Positions 40,054-48,347 of a stretch of DNA of 64,000 nucleotides are shown here, one piece after another. The translations under genes were made by a program, and so were the position numbers. How positions within the stretch are numbered: the stretch's first letter is position 1; every line of letters begins with the position of its first letter. The notes below the pieces were generated by a model, which ran no database searches, was not told the DNA's origin, and was given only the letters and a program-made list of their open reading frames with translations. The stretch is from Trujillonella humicola (GTDB taxonomy: Bacteria > Actinomycetota > Actinomycetes > Mycobacteriales > Geodermatophilaceae), in the NCBI RefSeq assembly GCF_046233715.1, contig NZ_JBJNRJ010000004.1, positions 124,001 to 188,000 on the forward strand, written 5' to 3'.

Positions 40054-40901
40054 GCCCCGCCCCGCGCCGCCGGCACGGGGCGCGCGCCGCCGCCGCCGTC
40101 GCCTGCGCGCTGCTGCTGGGCGGGTGCACCGCGGGCGCCGCGGCGCAGCAGCCCGTCCCCGGCGCGACCGCGTCCGGTCCCGCGGCACCGGCCACCGACG
40201 TCCGTCCCGTGCTGACCCCGGGCGTGCACCGCCTCCCCGTGGGCGGGCAGGAGTCCGTCGTGCTGGTGCCCGAGGAGCCCAACGGCCGGCTCGTCGTCTA
40301 CGCGCACGGCTACGGCGCCGACCTGCGCGACATCCCCGACGACGAGGCGTTCGGCGGCCTGGCCCAGGGACTGGTCGACGCCGGCTACGCGGTCGCCGCT
40401 TCCTCGGCCGGCGGCAACGCCTGGGGCGACGCCGCCAGCGTCGACGCCCACGCGGTGCTGGCCGCGACGGCGCGCCGGCTGACCGGCGCGCGGGACGTGT
40501 ACCTCGTGGCCGAGTCGATGGGCGGGCTCGCCGGGGCGCAGCTGGTCACCGGCGACCGCATCGAGGGGCTGCGCGCCTACGCCGGTCTCCAGCCGCTGTG
40601 CGACCTGTCCTCCATCTACTCGTGGTTCCCCGGCTCGATCGACGCCGTGTACGGCGCGGACGCGGGCGCGGCGGTCGCCGCGCTGTCGCCGGTGCGGCTG
40701 GACGCCGACGTGCCGGTGCGGCTGTGGGCCTCCGACGCCGACACCGTGGTCACCAGGGACCGCAACGCCGACGTGTGCGCCGCCCAGGTGCTCGCCGCCG
40801 GCGGGGACGCGCGGGTGGTCCCCGTGACCGGCGACCACGGGCACCCGTCGCACTACGACCTCCCCGGCCTGCTCGCCTTCTTCGACGCCGCGACCCCCTG
40901 A
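40050..40901 (+). CDS. Secreted lipoprotein alpha/beta hydrolase
   Basis: A 283-aa lipoprotein. The lipobox LLLGGC follows a basic/hydrophobic signal of ~20 residues. The hydrolase core has RLVVYAHGYGADL (oxyanion region), the nucleophile elbow AESMGGLAG, an acidic site in WASDADTVV, and a late HGHPSHYDL with the catalytic His. It would act outside the membrane, possibly on ester groups of the polymer. GTG 40050 overlaps the deacetylase stop. It is the last gene of the polysaccharide locus before mfd. Confidence 0.85.
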   Translation: MSPAPRRRHGARAAAAVACALLLGGCTAGAAAQQPVPGATASGPAAPATDVRPVLTPGVHRLPVGGQESVVLVPEEPNGRLVVYAHGYGADLRDIPDDEAFGGLAQGLVDAGYAVAASSAGGNAWGDAASVDAHAVLAATARRLTGARDVYLVAESMGGLAGAQLVTGDRIEGLRAYAGLQPLCDLSSIYSWFPGSIDAVYGADAGAAVAALSPVRLDADVPVRLWASDADTVVTRDRNADVCAAQVLAAGGDARVVPVTGDHGHPSHYDLPGLLAFFDAATP

Positions 40902-40990
40902 CCCGCGGGTCCCTACACTCGGAGGCCGGGCCCCCGCCGCACTCGGCGGCACCGCTGCGGGGCCGTCGATCCTGTGGGAGTCCGATCCTC

Positions 40991-43900
40991 GTGTCCCTGC
41001 GCGGCGTGCTCGACGTCGTCCTCACCGACCCCGGCATGGCCCGCGTGGTGGCCGCCGCCGGCCGCGCCGAGCTGGCGGTCACCGCGCCGCCGCCGGTGCA
41101 GCCGCTGGTCGCCGCGGCCCTGGCGGCGGAGCGGCCGGGTGCCGGCGTGCCCGTCCTCGTGGTCACCGCGGGCGAGCGGGACGCCGACGCGACCGCCGAC
41201 CTCCTCCGCTGCTTCGCCCCCGGCCGGCGGGTCGAGGTGTTCCCGGCGTGGGAGACGCTGCCGCACGAGCGGCTGAGCCCCCGCGCCGACACCGTCGGCC
41301 GCCGCCTCGCCGTCCTCCGCGACCTCGCACACCCCGGCGACCACCCGCCGGTCGACGTCCTCGTGGCCCCGGTCCGCAGCGTGCTGCAGCCGCTGGCGCC
41401 GGGCCTGGGCGACCTGGCGCCGGTCGAGCTGCGGCCGGGCCAGGAGGCCGAGCTCGACGACGTCGCCCGCGCGCTGGTCGACGCCGCCTACACCCGCGTC
41501 GAGCTGGTCGAGAAGCGCGGCGAGTTCGCCGTCCGCGGCGGCCTGCTCGACGTCTTCCCGCCCACCGAGCCGCACCCGGTCCGCGTGGAGTTCTGGGGCG
41601 ACGAGGTCGACGAGCTCCGCTACTTCTCCGCGGCCGACCAGCGCTCCCTCGACGACCGCCCCGAGCGGCTGTGGGCCCCGCCGTGCCGCGAGCTGCTGCT
41701 CACCGACGCCGTCCGCGCCCGCGCCGCCGAGCTCGCCACCGCGCACCCGGGCCTGGGCGACCTGCTGGGCAAGCTGGCCGAGGGCATCGCCGTCGAGGGG
41801 ATGGAGTCGCTGACCCCGGCGCTGCTGGGCCAGCAGCCGATGCAGCTGCTCACCGACCTGGTGCCGCGCAGCACGCACGTGCTGGTCTGCGACCCCGAGC
41901 GGGTCCGCAGCCGCGCCGCCGACCTGGTGCGCACCGCGGAGGAGTTCCTCGCCGCGTCATGGGCCACCGCCGCCGAGGCGGGGGAGGCCCCGCTGGACCT
42001 GGGCGCCTCCTCCTTCCGGGACCTCGCCGACGTCGAGGCCGCCGCCCGCGGCCGCGGCCTCCCGTGGTGGACCACGGGCGCCTTCACGCTCCAGGCCGAG
42101 GACGACGACGCCCAGGTCACCCTCGACGCGACGACCGTCGACCGGTTCGCCGGCGACGTGCCCAAGGCGATCGAGACGATGCGCGGCTGGCACCGGGAGG
42201 GGTGGCGGGTCGTGGTCACCTTCGCCGGCCCGGGCCCCGCCCAGCGCGCCGCCGACCAGTTCGCCGAGGCCGAGCTCGGCGCCTCGCTCGTCCCGGGCAT
42301 CGAGTCCACGCCCGGCGAGCGGCTGACCACCGTCACCCAGGGCAACCTGGAGGCCGGGTTCGCCTTCCCCGGCGTCGGCCTGGCGCTGCTCACCGAGCAC
42401 GACCTCACCGGCTCGCGCGGCGCCACCATGCGCGATGCGGTGAAGATGCCGGCCCGCCGCCGCAACGCCGTCGACCTGGTGCAGCTGCAGCCCGGCGACC
42501 TCGTCGTCCACGAGCACCACGGCATCGGCCGCTACATCGAGATGATCAGCCGCACCGTCAACGGCGGGCAGCGCGACTACCTGATCGTCGAGTACGCGCC
42601 GGGCAAGCGGAACCAGCCGCCGGACCGGCTGTTCGTGCCCACCGACTCCCTCGACCAGCTCACCCGCTACGTCGGCGGGGAGGCGCCGGCGCTGTCCAAG
42701 CTCGGCGGCGCCGACTGGCAGAAGACCAAGGGCCAGGCGCGCAAGGCGGTCAAGCAGATCGCCGCCGAGCTGATCCGGCTGTACTCGGCACGGATGGCGA
42801 CCCAGGGGCACGCGTTCGGCCCGGACACCGTCTGGCAGCGCGAGCTGGAGGACGCCTTCCCGTTCCAGGAGACCCCCGACCAGCTCGCCGCGATCGACGA
42901 GGTCAAGGGCGACATGCAGAACCCGGTGCCGATGGACCGGATCATCTGCGGCGACGTCGGCTACGGGAAGACCGAGATCGCGGTGCGCGCGGCGTTCAAG
43001 GCGGTGCAGGACGGCAAGCAGGTCGCCGTCCTCGTGCCGACGACGCTGCTGGCCAACCAGCACTTCAAGACGTTCAGCGAGCGGTTCGCGCAGTTTCCGG
43101 TGACGGTCAAGGTGCTGTCGCGGTTCCAGTCCGACGCGGAGAGCGCCGAGACGCTGCGGCAGCTCGCCGCCGGCGAGGTCGACGTCCTGGTCGGCACGCA
43201 CCGGCTGCTGCAGCCGACCACCCGGTTCAAGGACCTGGGTCTGGTCGTCGTCGACGAGGAGCAGCGCTTCGGCGTCGAGCACAAGGAGTACCTGAAGACG
43301 ATGCGGACGGCGGTCGACGTGCTGTCCATGTCGGCCACCCCGATCCCGCGCACCCTGGAGATGAGCCTGACCGGCATCCGCGAGATGTCGACGATCCTCA
43401 CCCCGCCCGAGGAGCGGCACCCGGTGCTCACCTACGTCGGCGCGTGGGAGGACAAGCAGATGGCCGCGGCGATCCGCCGCGAGCTGCTGCGCGACGGCCA
43501 GGTCTTCGTGATCCACAACCGCGTGCAGTCGATCGACAAGGCCGCGGCCAAGATCCGCCACCTGGTGCCCGAGGCGCGCGTCGCCGTCGGCCACGGGCAG
43601 ATGAAGGAGCACGAGCTCGAGCGGATCATGGTCGGGTTCTGGGAGAAGGAGTACGACGTCCTGGTCTCCACGACGATCGTCGAGTCCGGCCTGGACATCC
43701 CCAACGCCAACACCCTGATCGTCGACCGGGCCGACACCTTCGGCCTCTCCCAGCTGCACCAGATCCGCGGGCGCGTCGGCCGCGGCCGGGAGCGGGCCTA
43801 CGCCTACTTCACCTACGACCCGACCCGGCCGCTGACCGAGACCTCGGTCGACCGGCTGACCACCATCGCCAACAACACCGACCTCGGCGCCGGCATGGCC

Positions 43901-44536
43901 GTGGCCATGAAGGACCTGGAGATCCGCGGCTCGGGCAACCTGCTCGGCGGCGAGCAGTCCGGACACATCGCCGGGGTCGGCTTCGACCTGTACGTGCGGC
44001 TGGTCGGCGAGGCGGTGTCGGACTACCGCGCCCAGGTGACCGGCGAGTCGCCCCCGGTGGAGCCGGCCGAGGTGCGGGTCGACCTGCCGGTCGACGCCCA
44101 CCTGCCGCACGACTACGTGCCCGGCGAGCGGCTGCGGATGGAGGCCTACCGCAAGGTCGCCTCCGTGCAGGACGACGACCAGGCGCAGGCCGTGCTCGAC
44201 GAGCTCACCGACCGCTACGGCGCCCCGCCGGCGCCGGTGCTCAACCTGCTGGCGGTCGCCCGCTTCCGGGTGGCGATGCGGGCGCTGGGCGTCACCGAGG
44301 TCTCCCTGACCGGGCGCGTCATCCGGGTCGGCCCGGTCGACCTGCCCGAGTCCCGGCAGATGCGGCTGGCCCGGCTGGCCGAGGGCGCGACCTACAAGGC
44401 GGCGACGTCGACCATCTCGCTCAAGGTGCCGGTCGGCCCGGACCGGCGGACGCCGCTGCGGGACGTGGCGCTGCTGGAGAACCTGCACGCCACGCTGCGC
44501 GCCGTCCTCGAGCAGCCGGTCGCCGCCGCCTCCTGA
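40991..44536 (+). CDS. mfd: Transcription-repair coupling factor Mfd
   Basis: An 1181-aa ATP-dependent translocase that removes stalled RNA polymerase and recruits UvrA. In order: a UvrB-like N-terminal region, the CarD-like RNAP-interaction domain (LQPGDLVVHEHHGIGRY, ~500), helicase motifs GDVGYGKTEIAVRA, VVVDEEQRFGVEHKE and MSATPIPRTLEMSL, then QIRGRVGRGRERAYAY, and the C-terminal TRCF domain. GTG 40991 gives a normal N-terminus (LRGVLDVVL). TACACT at 40914-40919 may be its -10 box. A palindrome follows its stop. Confidence 0.97.
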   Translation: MSLRGVLDVVLTDPGMARVVAAAGRAELAVTAPPPVQPLVAAALAAERPGAGVPVLVVTAGERDADATADLLRCFAPGRRVEVFPAWETLPHERLSPRADTVGRRLAVLRDLAHPGDHPPVDVLVAPVRSVLQPLAPGLGDLAPVELRPGQEAELDDVARALVDAAYTRVELVEKRGEFAVRGGLLDVFPPTEPHPVRVEFWGDEVDELRYFSAADQRSLDDRPERLWAPPCRELLLTDAVRARAAELATAHPGLGDLLGKLAEGIAVEGMESLTPALLGQQPMQLLTDLVPRSTHVLVCDPERVRSRAADLVRTAEEFLAASWATAAEAGEAPLDLGASSFRDLADVEAAARGRGLPWWTTGAFTLQAEDDDAQVTLDATTVDRFAGDVPKAIETMRGWHREGWRVVVTFAGPGPAQRAADQFAEAELGASLVPGIESTPGERLTTVTQGNLEAGFAFPGVGLALLTEHDLTGSRGATMRDAVKMPARRRNAVDLVQLQPGDLVVHEHHGIGRYIEMISRTVNGGQRDYLIVEYAPGKRNQPPDRLFVPTDSLDQLTRYVGGEAPALSKLGGADWQKTKGQARKAVKQIAAELIRLYSARMATQGHAFGPDTVWQRELEDAFPFQETPDQLAAIDEVKGDMQNPVPMDRIICGDVGYGKTEIAVRAAFKAVQDGKQVAVLVPTTLLANQHFKTFSERFAQFPVTVKVLSRFQSDAESAETLRQLAAGEVDVLVGTHRLLQPTTRFKDLGLVVVDEEQRFGVEHKEYLKTMRTAVDVLSMSATPIPRTLEMSLTGIREMSTILTPPEERHPVLTYVGAWEDKQMAAAIRRELLRDGQVFVIHNRVQSIDKAAAKIRHLVPEARVAVGHGQMKEHELERIMVGFWEKEYDVLVSTTIVESGLDIPNANTLIVDRADTFGLSQLHQIRGRVGRGRERAYAYFTYDPTRPLTETSVDRLTTIANNTDLGAGMAVAMKDLEIRGSGNLLGGEQSGHIAGVGFDLYVRLVGEAVSDYRAQVTGESPPVEPAEVRVDLPVDAHLPHDYVPGERLRMEAYRKVASVQDDDQAQAVLDELTDRYGAPPAPVLNLLAVARFRVAMRALGVTEVSLTGRVIRVGPVDLPESRQMRLARLAEGATYKAATSTISLKVPVGPDRRTPLRDVALLENLHATLRAVLEQPVAAAS

Positions 44537-44553
44537 CCGCCCCACCCCCTCGA

Positions 44554-44610
44554 CGAGATCTGCACACTCGTCAGCATCAGCGGCTGATGGTGACGAGTGT
44601 GCAGATCTCG
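44554..44610. repeat. 57-bp near-perfect palindrome between convergent genes (GAGATCTGCACACTCGT family, copy 2)
   Basis: Twenty-eight-base arms match at 27 positions around a single central G. The outer 18 bases are identical to those at 10002. It separates mfd from the convergent adenylation-carrier-thioesterase gene. Confidence 0.85.
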
Positions 44611-44614
44611 CCCC

Positions 44615-47545
44615 TCAGGTGAGGACCTCGCCGACGCGGGCGGCGAGGGTGGCGACGTGCCGGTCGCTGAGCATCCCGATCCGGTCGTCGTCGAGATCCC
44701 CGTGGTACCCGGGCACGCCGACCACCGACAGCCGCGGTGCCGCGCGGCGCCAGGCGCCGAGCGTGCGCGACGCGGCGGCGCGCGAGCTCTCGGCCAGGAA
44801 GTAGGTGACCGGCCCGTCGAACGGCCGCGGCCGGTAGGCGTGGAAGACCCGCTCGGAGTCGGCGAAGAACCCCTGCTCTGAGTCCCGGTCCGCGGCCGGC
44901 TCGGCCGCCGCGGCGGGCCGGGGCCGCAGGGCGCGGCGCAGCGCCTCGCCGAACCGGCCCGAGCGCAGCGTTGCCAGCCGGCCCGCCCAGCGGATCCGGG
45001 CCAGCTCCGCGCGGGTCAGCGCGGCCAGCGGGGCGCCGACGTCGAGCAGCCCGAGCACCGCCACGTCCCGGCCGGCCGCCTGCAGCGCCCTCGCGGTCGC
45101 GTGCGCCACCAGCCCGCCGAAGGAGTAGCCGAGCAGCGTGCAGGGCCCCTCCGGCTGGACCGCGCGCACCCGCGCGGTGGCCTCGGCCGCGAGCTCGTCG
45201 ATCCCGCGGTGCCGCCCGTCGGGGTCGACCAGCCGCAGCCGCACGCCCAGCAGCGGCCGGGCCGTCGGGAGGCGGTCGACCAGCCCGGCGAAGAGGTTCA
45301 GCTGGCCCCACGCGTCCGGCAGCAGGAACACCGGGTCCCCCTCGCCGGCCCGCAGGACGGCGATCGGCGCCTCGGTCTCCGTGGTCGCGCGCTCGGCGGC
45401 GGCGGCGAGGCCGGCCGGTGTCGGGGCGTCGGCGAAGGCCTGCACGGGCACGTCGGCGCCCAGCTCCAGGCGTACCCGGCGCAGCAGGCTGAGCACCTGC
45501 CGCGAGCTGCCGCCCAGGTCGGACCAGTCGTCGTCGGGGGCGGCGTCGCGCAGGCCGAGCACCTCGCACCAGATGCCGGTCACCCGCGCCAGGACGTCGT
45601 CGCCCCTCCCGTCGGCGGGGGACCGGGGCGCCTCCGCCGCGGCCACGGCCGCGCGGATCTCCTCGAGGCAGGCCGGGTCGGCCAACGCGTCGGCGTTGAC
45701 GATCGGGTCGCCGTTCACCGCGTCGCGGGCCGCCCGCTCCGAGCGCTTGCCGTTGTGGGTGAGCGGCAACCGGCCCACCGCCACCACGAGCGAGGGCACG
45801 TGCGCGGCCGAGGCCTCCCGCCGCAGGGTGCGGCGGATCCGCCGGTCCAGCCCGCCGTCGAGGACGGCGCCGGGGCGCAGCACCACGAGCAGCACCATCC
45901 GCGTGCCGCCGGGCCGGCCGGGGTCGCGCTGCTCGACCGCCATCGTCTCGGCGATCTCGGGGAGCGACCGCAGCACGGTGTAGATCTCGCTGGGCCCGAT
46001 CCGCAGGCCGTCGACGTTGAGGACGCCGTCGGAGCGCCCGTGCAGCCGGGAGGACCCGTCGGGGTCGAACTCGATGAGGTCGCCGTGGGTCCAGGTGCCG
46101 GGGTGCTCGGCGAAGTAGGCGCCGGTGAAGCGGGCGCCGTCCGGATCGCGCAGGAAGCCGACCGGCCGGGAGGGGAACGGGTTGCGGCACACCAGCTCGC
46201 CGATCTCGCCGACCACCTCCCGGCCGTCGGGGTCGACCGCGACCACGTCGAGGCCCAGGCTGCGCGCCTGGCAGCGGCCGCGGCGGACCGGCAGCTCCGG
46301 GGAGCCGAGGACGAAGCAGCCGATGATGTCCGTGCCGCCGGAGATGGACTGCAGGGGGACCGGTCCGACGGCGTCGGCGACCCAGTCGAACTGCCAGTCG
46401 TGCAGCACCGCGCCGGTCGACAGCACGGCGCGCAGCCGGCCGAGGTCGGCCGCGTCGGCCGGCCGGTAGCCGGCGTCCTGGCACAGCTGCAGGTAGGCGG
46501 GGCTGGTGCCGAAGACGGTGACGCCGTGCTCGGCCACCAGCTCCCACAGGGTGCCCGGGCCCTCGACCGGGCCGTCGTAGAGGACGACGTGCGCCCCCAC
46601 GGCCAGCGCCGACAGCTGCCAGTTCCACATCATCCAGGCGGTGGTCGTGTGGAAGTAGAGGGTGTCCTCCGGCCGCAGGTCCAGGTGCAGCCGGTGCTCC
46701 TTGACGTGTTCCAGCAGCGTGCCGCCGGCGCCGTGCACCATCGCCTTCGGCATCCCGGTGGTGCCGGAGGAGAACATCACGAACAGGGGCGCGTCGAAGG
46801 GCCGCCGCTCCCAGGCGACGTCGTCGTCGGCCGCGGCCGCCGCCCGCAGGTCGGCCAGCGAGCGGGCCGGGACCCCGGCGGCCAGGGGGGCGCCGTCGTC
46901 GAGCAGCAGCACCTCCCGGACGGTGGGCAGGCCGGCCAGCAGCGCCTCGGCGGTCCCGGCGGCCATCCCGGTGCGGTCGAGCACCAGCACCGCGGGCTCC
47001 ACCTGCGCGAACCGGCCCAGCAGCGCTGGGGCGCCCATGTCCGGGGTCGCGGTGGCGACGGCGACGCCCAGCGCGCTGCAGGCCAGCGCGGTGACGGCGG
47101 TGTCGGCGGAGCTGGGTGCCACGACGACGACGCGGTCACCCTCGCGCAGCCCCAGCCGGTGCAGGGCGGTCGCGGTGCGGGCGACGGCCGCGCGCAGCCC
47201 GGCCCGGGAGAGGTGCTGGGCCGGGCGGTCGGCGTGCACGGAGGTGAGGGCGACCCGGTCGTCGTCCACCCCGGGCAGCGGGCGCAGCAGGGCCTCGGCG
47301 TGGTTGAGCCGCAGGCCGGGGAAGAAGCGCGCCGTCCGCACGTCGCCGTCGGTGAGGACGACGTCGTCCGAGCCGGACCACGGCAGCCCCGACCAGCGCA
47401 GCAGCGTGCCCCAGAAGGCGGCCGGCTCGGCCACCGACCACGCGTGGAGGGCGGCGCCGTCCAGCGGGGAGCCGGCCACCTCCTCGCAGCGGGCCCGGAA
47501 CTCCGACAGCTGCGGCGTGCGCGAGCGGGGCGGCGCGAGGGTCAC
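44615..47545 (-). CDS. NRPS-like synthetase: acetoacetyl-CoA-synthetase-type adenylation domain + carrier protein + thioesterase
   Basis: A 976-aa single-module protein. The adenylation domain (1-~620) has FSSGTTGMPK (258-267), SGGTDI (402-407), HGDL (~487) and the catalytic Lys in THNGKRSE (K600). Its N-terminus (ALHAWSVAEPAAFW), PSRPVGFLRDPDGARF and GRSDGVLNVDGLRIGPSEIY are characteristic of acetoacetyl-CoA synthetases rather than classical NRPS domains. The carrier domain (~650-725) has DLGGSSRQ with S681 as the probable phosphopantetheine site. The thioesterase (~745-976) has GYSFGG (S808) and GYHGD (H948). There is no condensation domain. It would activate a short (perhaps beta-keto) acid, load it on the carrier and release it. 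GTG 47545 overlaps the stop of the phosphopantetheinyl transferase gene. Product unknown. Confidence 0.9.
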   Translation of the reverse strand: MTLAPPRSRTPQLSEFRARCEEVAGSPLDGAALHAWSVAEPAAFWGTLLRWSGLPWSGSDDVVLTDGDVRTARFFPGLRLNHAEALLRPLPGVDDDRVALTSVHADRPAQHLSRAGLRAAVARTATALHRLGLREGDRVVVVAPSSADTAVTALACSALGVAVATATPDMGAPALLGRFAQVEPAVLVLDRTGMAAGTAEALLAGLPTVREVLLLDDGAPLAAGVPARSLADLRAAAAADDDVAWERRPFDAPLFVMFSSGTTGMPKAMVHGAGGTLLEHVKEHRLHLDLRPEDTLYFHTTTAWMMWNWQLSALAVGAHVVLYDGPVEGPGTLWELVAEHGVTVFGTSPAYLQLCQDAGYRPADAADLGRLRAVLSTGAVLHDWQFDWVADAVGPVPLQSISGGTDIIGCFVLGSPELPVRRGRCQARSLGLDVVAVDPDGREVVGEIGELVCRNPFPSRPVGFLRDPDGARFTGAYFAEHPGTWTHGDLIEFDPDGSSRLHGRSDGVLNVDGLRIGPSEIYTVLRSLPEIAETMAVEQRDPGRPGGTRMVLLVVLRPGAVLDGGLDRRIRRTLRREASAAHVPSLVVAVGRLPLTHNGKRSERAARDAVNGDPIVNADALADPACLEEIRAAVAAAEAPRSPADGRGDDVLARVTGIWCEVLGLRDAAPDDDWSDLGGSSRQVLSLLRRVRLELGADVPVQAFADAPTPAGLAAAAERATTETEAPIAVLRAGEGDPVFLLPDAWGQLNLFAGLVDRLPTARPLLGVRLRLVDPDGRHRGIDELAAEATARVRAVQPEGPCTLLGYSFGGLVAHATARALQAAGRDVAVLGLLDVGAPLAALTRAELARIRWAGRLATLRSGRFGEALRRALRPRPAAAAEPAADRDSEQGFFADSERVFHAYRPRPFDGPVTYFLAESSRAAASRTLGAWRRAAPRLSVVGVPGYHGDLDDDRIGMLSDRHVATLAARVGEVLT

Positions 47546-48192
47546 GGCTCCTCCAGGGGGCCGACGGCGAGGCTGGCCACCCAGCCCGCGGGGACGGGGA
47601 CGTCGTGCAGGTCCCAGCCGGCCACCCGGCCGGAGGCAGCGCCCACGGGGGTCACCGTGGCGCGCAGGTTGCCGCGCAGCCCGGTGCCGCGGGCCTTGAG
47701 CGCCGCTTCCTTCCGGGTCCAGGCGCGCGTGGTGGCAGCGGCCCGCGCCGGGGCCGGCAGGCGCAGCAGCGCAGCCTGCTCGTCCGGGTGCAGCCAGCCC
47801 TCGTCGAGGACCTCCGGGCTCCACGGCGCGAGGCGCTCGACGTCCACCCCCACGCGCCGGCCGCGGGCCAGCGCGACCAGGCCGAGGGAGCCGCTCGCCG
47901 AGCAGTTGACGTCGACGCCGGCGGCGGGCACGACCGGGCGCCCTCCCGGTGCCGTCGAGAGGACGACGCGCGCGGGCTCGGTGCCGAGCTCGGCGGCGAC
48001 CGCCCGCCGGAGGGCGGCGCGCAGCAGGACGCGGCGGCGGCGCACCTCGGGGGTCCCGCGCTCCGCCCGGGCGAGCTCGCCGGGGCTCAGCACCGACGCG
48101 GCGGCGGCGACCTCGTCGGCGTCGGCGGACAGGTCGACCAGGTGCACGTCGACGCCGCGTGCCACGAGCAGCGGCTCGGCGGGGACGGTCAC
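47542..48192 (-). CDS. Sfp/HetI-type 4'-phosphopantetheinyl transferase
   Basis: A 216-aa enzyme that moves phosphopantetheine from CoA to a carrier-protein serine. The Mg-binding GVDVERL and the signature WTRKEAALKARG are intact, as is the early LLRAALRRAVA...LSTAPGGRPVV region. It is upstream of and coupled to the adenylation-carrier-thioesterase gene (GTGA overlap), so that carrier is the likely substrate. It may also serve other carriers in the cell. Confidence 0.92.
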   Translation of the reverse strand: MTVPAEPLLVARGVDVHLVDLSADADEVAAAASVLSPGELARAERGTPEVRRRRVLLRAALRRAVAAELGTEPARVVLSTAPGGRPVVPAAGVDVNCSASGSLGLVALARGRRVGVDVERLAPWSPEVLDEGWLHPDEQAALLRLPAPARAAATTRAWTRKEAALKARGTGLRGNLRATVTPVGAASGRVAGWDLHDVPVPAGWVASLAVGPLEEP

Positions 48193-48347
48193 CGGACGAT
48201 GCTCGCAACGCCGGCGCCCGCGCGGATCCCTCGTCGGGGGGAGCCCCTCCCGACGGGTGATCCCGCGGGCCGGGCTCGAGGCGCGGTGCCGGGCACGCGG
48301 GCGCGTGGTCGCGAGCCGCGGCGTCGGCCTGTGGCACGCTCCGCGGC

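Noticed and set aside
16454..40901. Mobile genetic element carrying the polysaccharide locus
   Set aside because: No integrase, transposase, terminal repeats or tRNA-end duplication is visible; insertion is inferred only from synteny.
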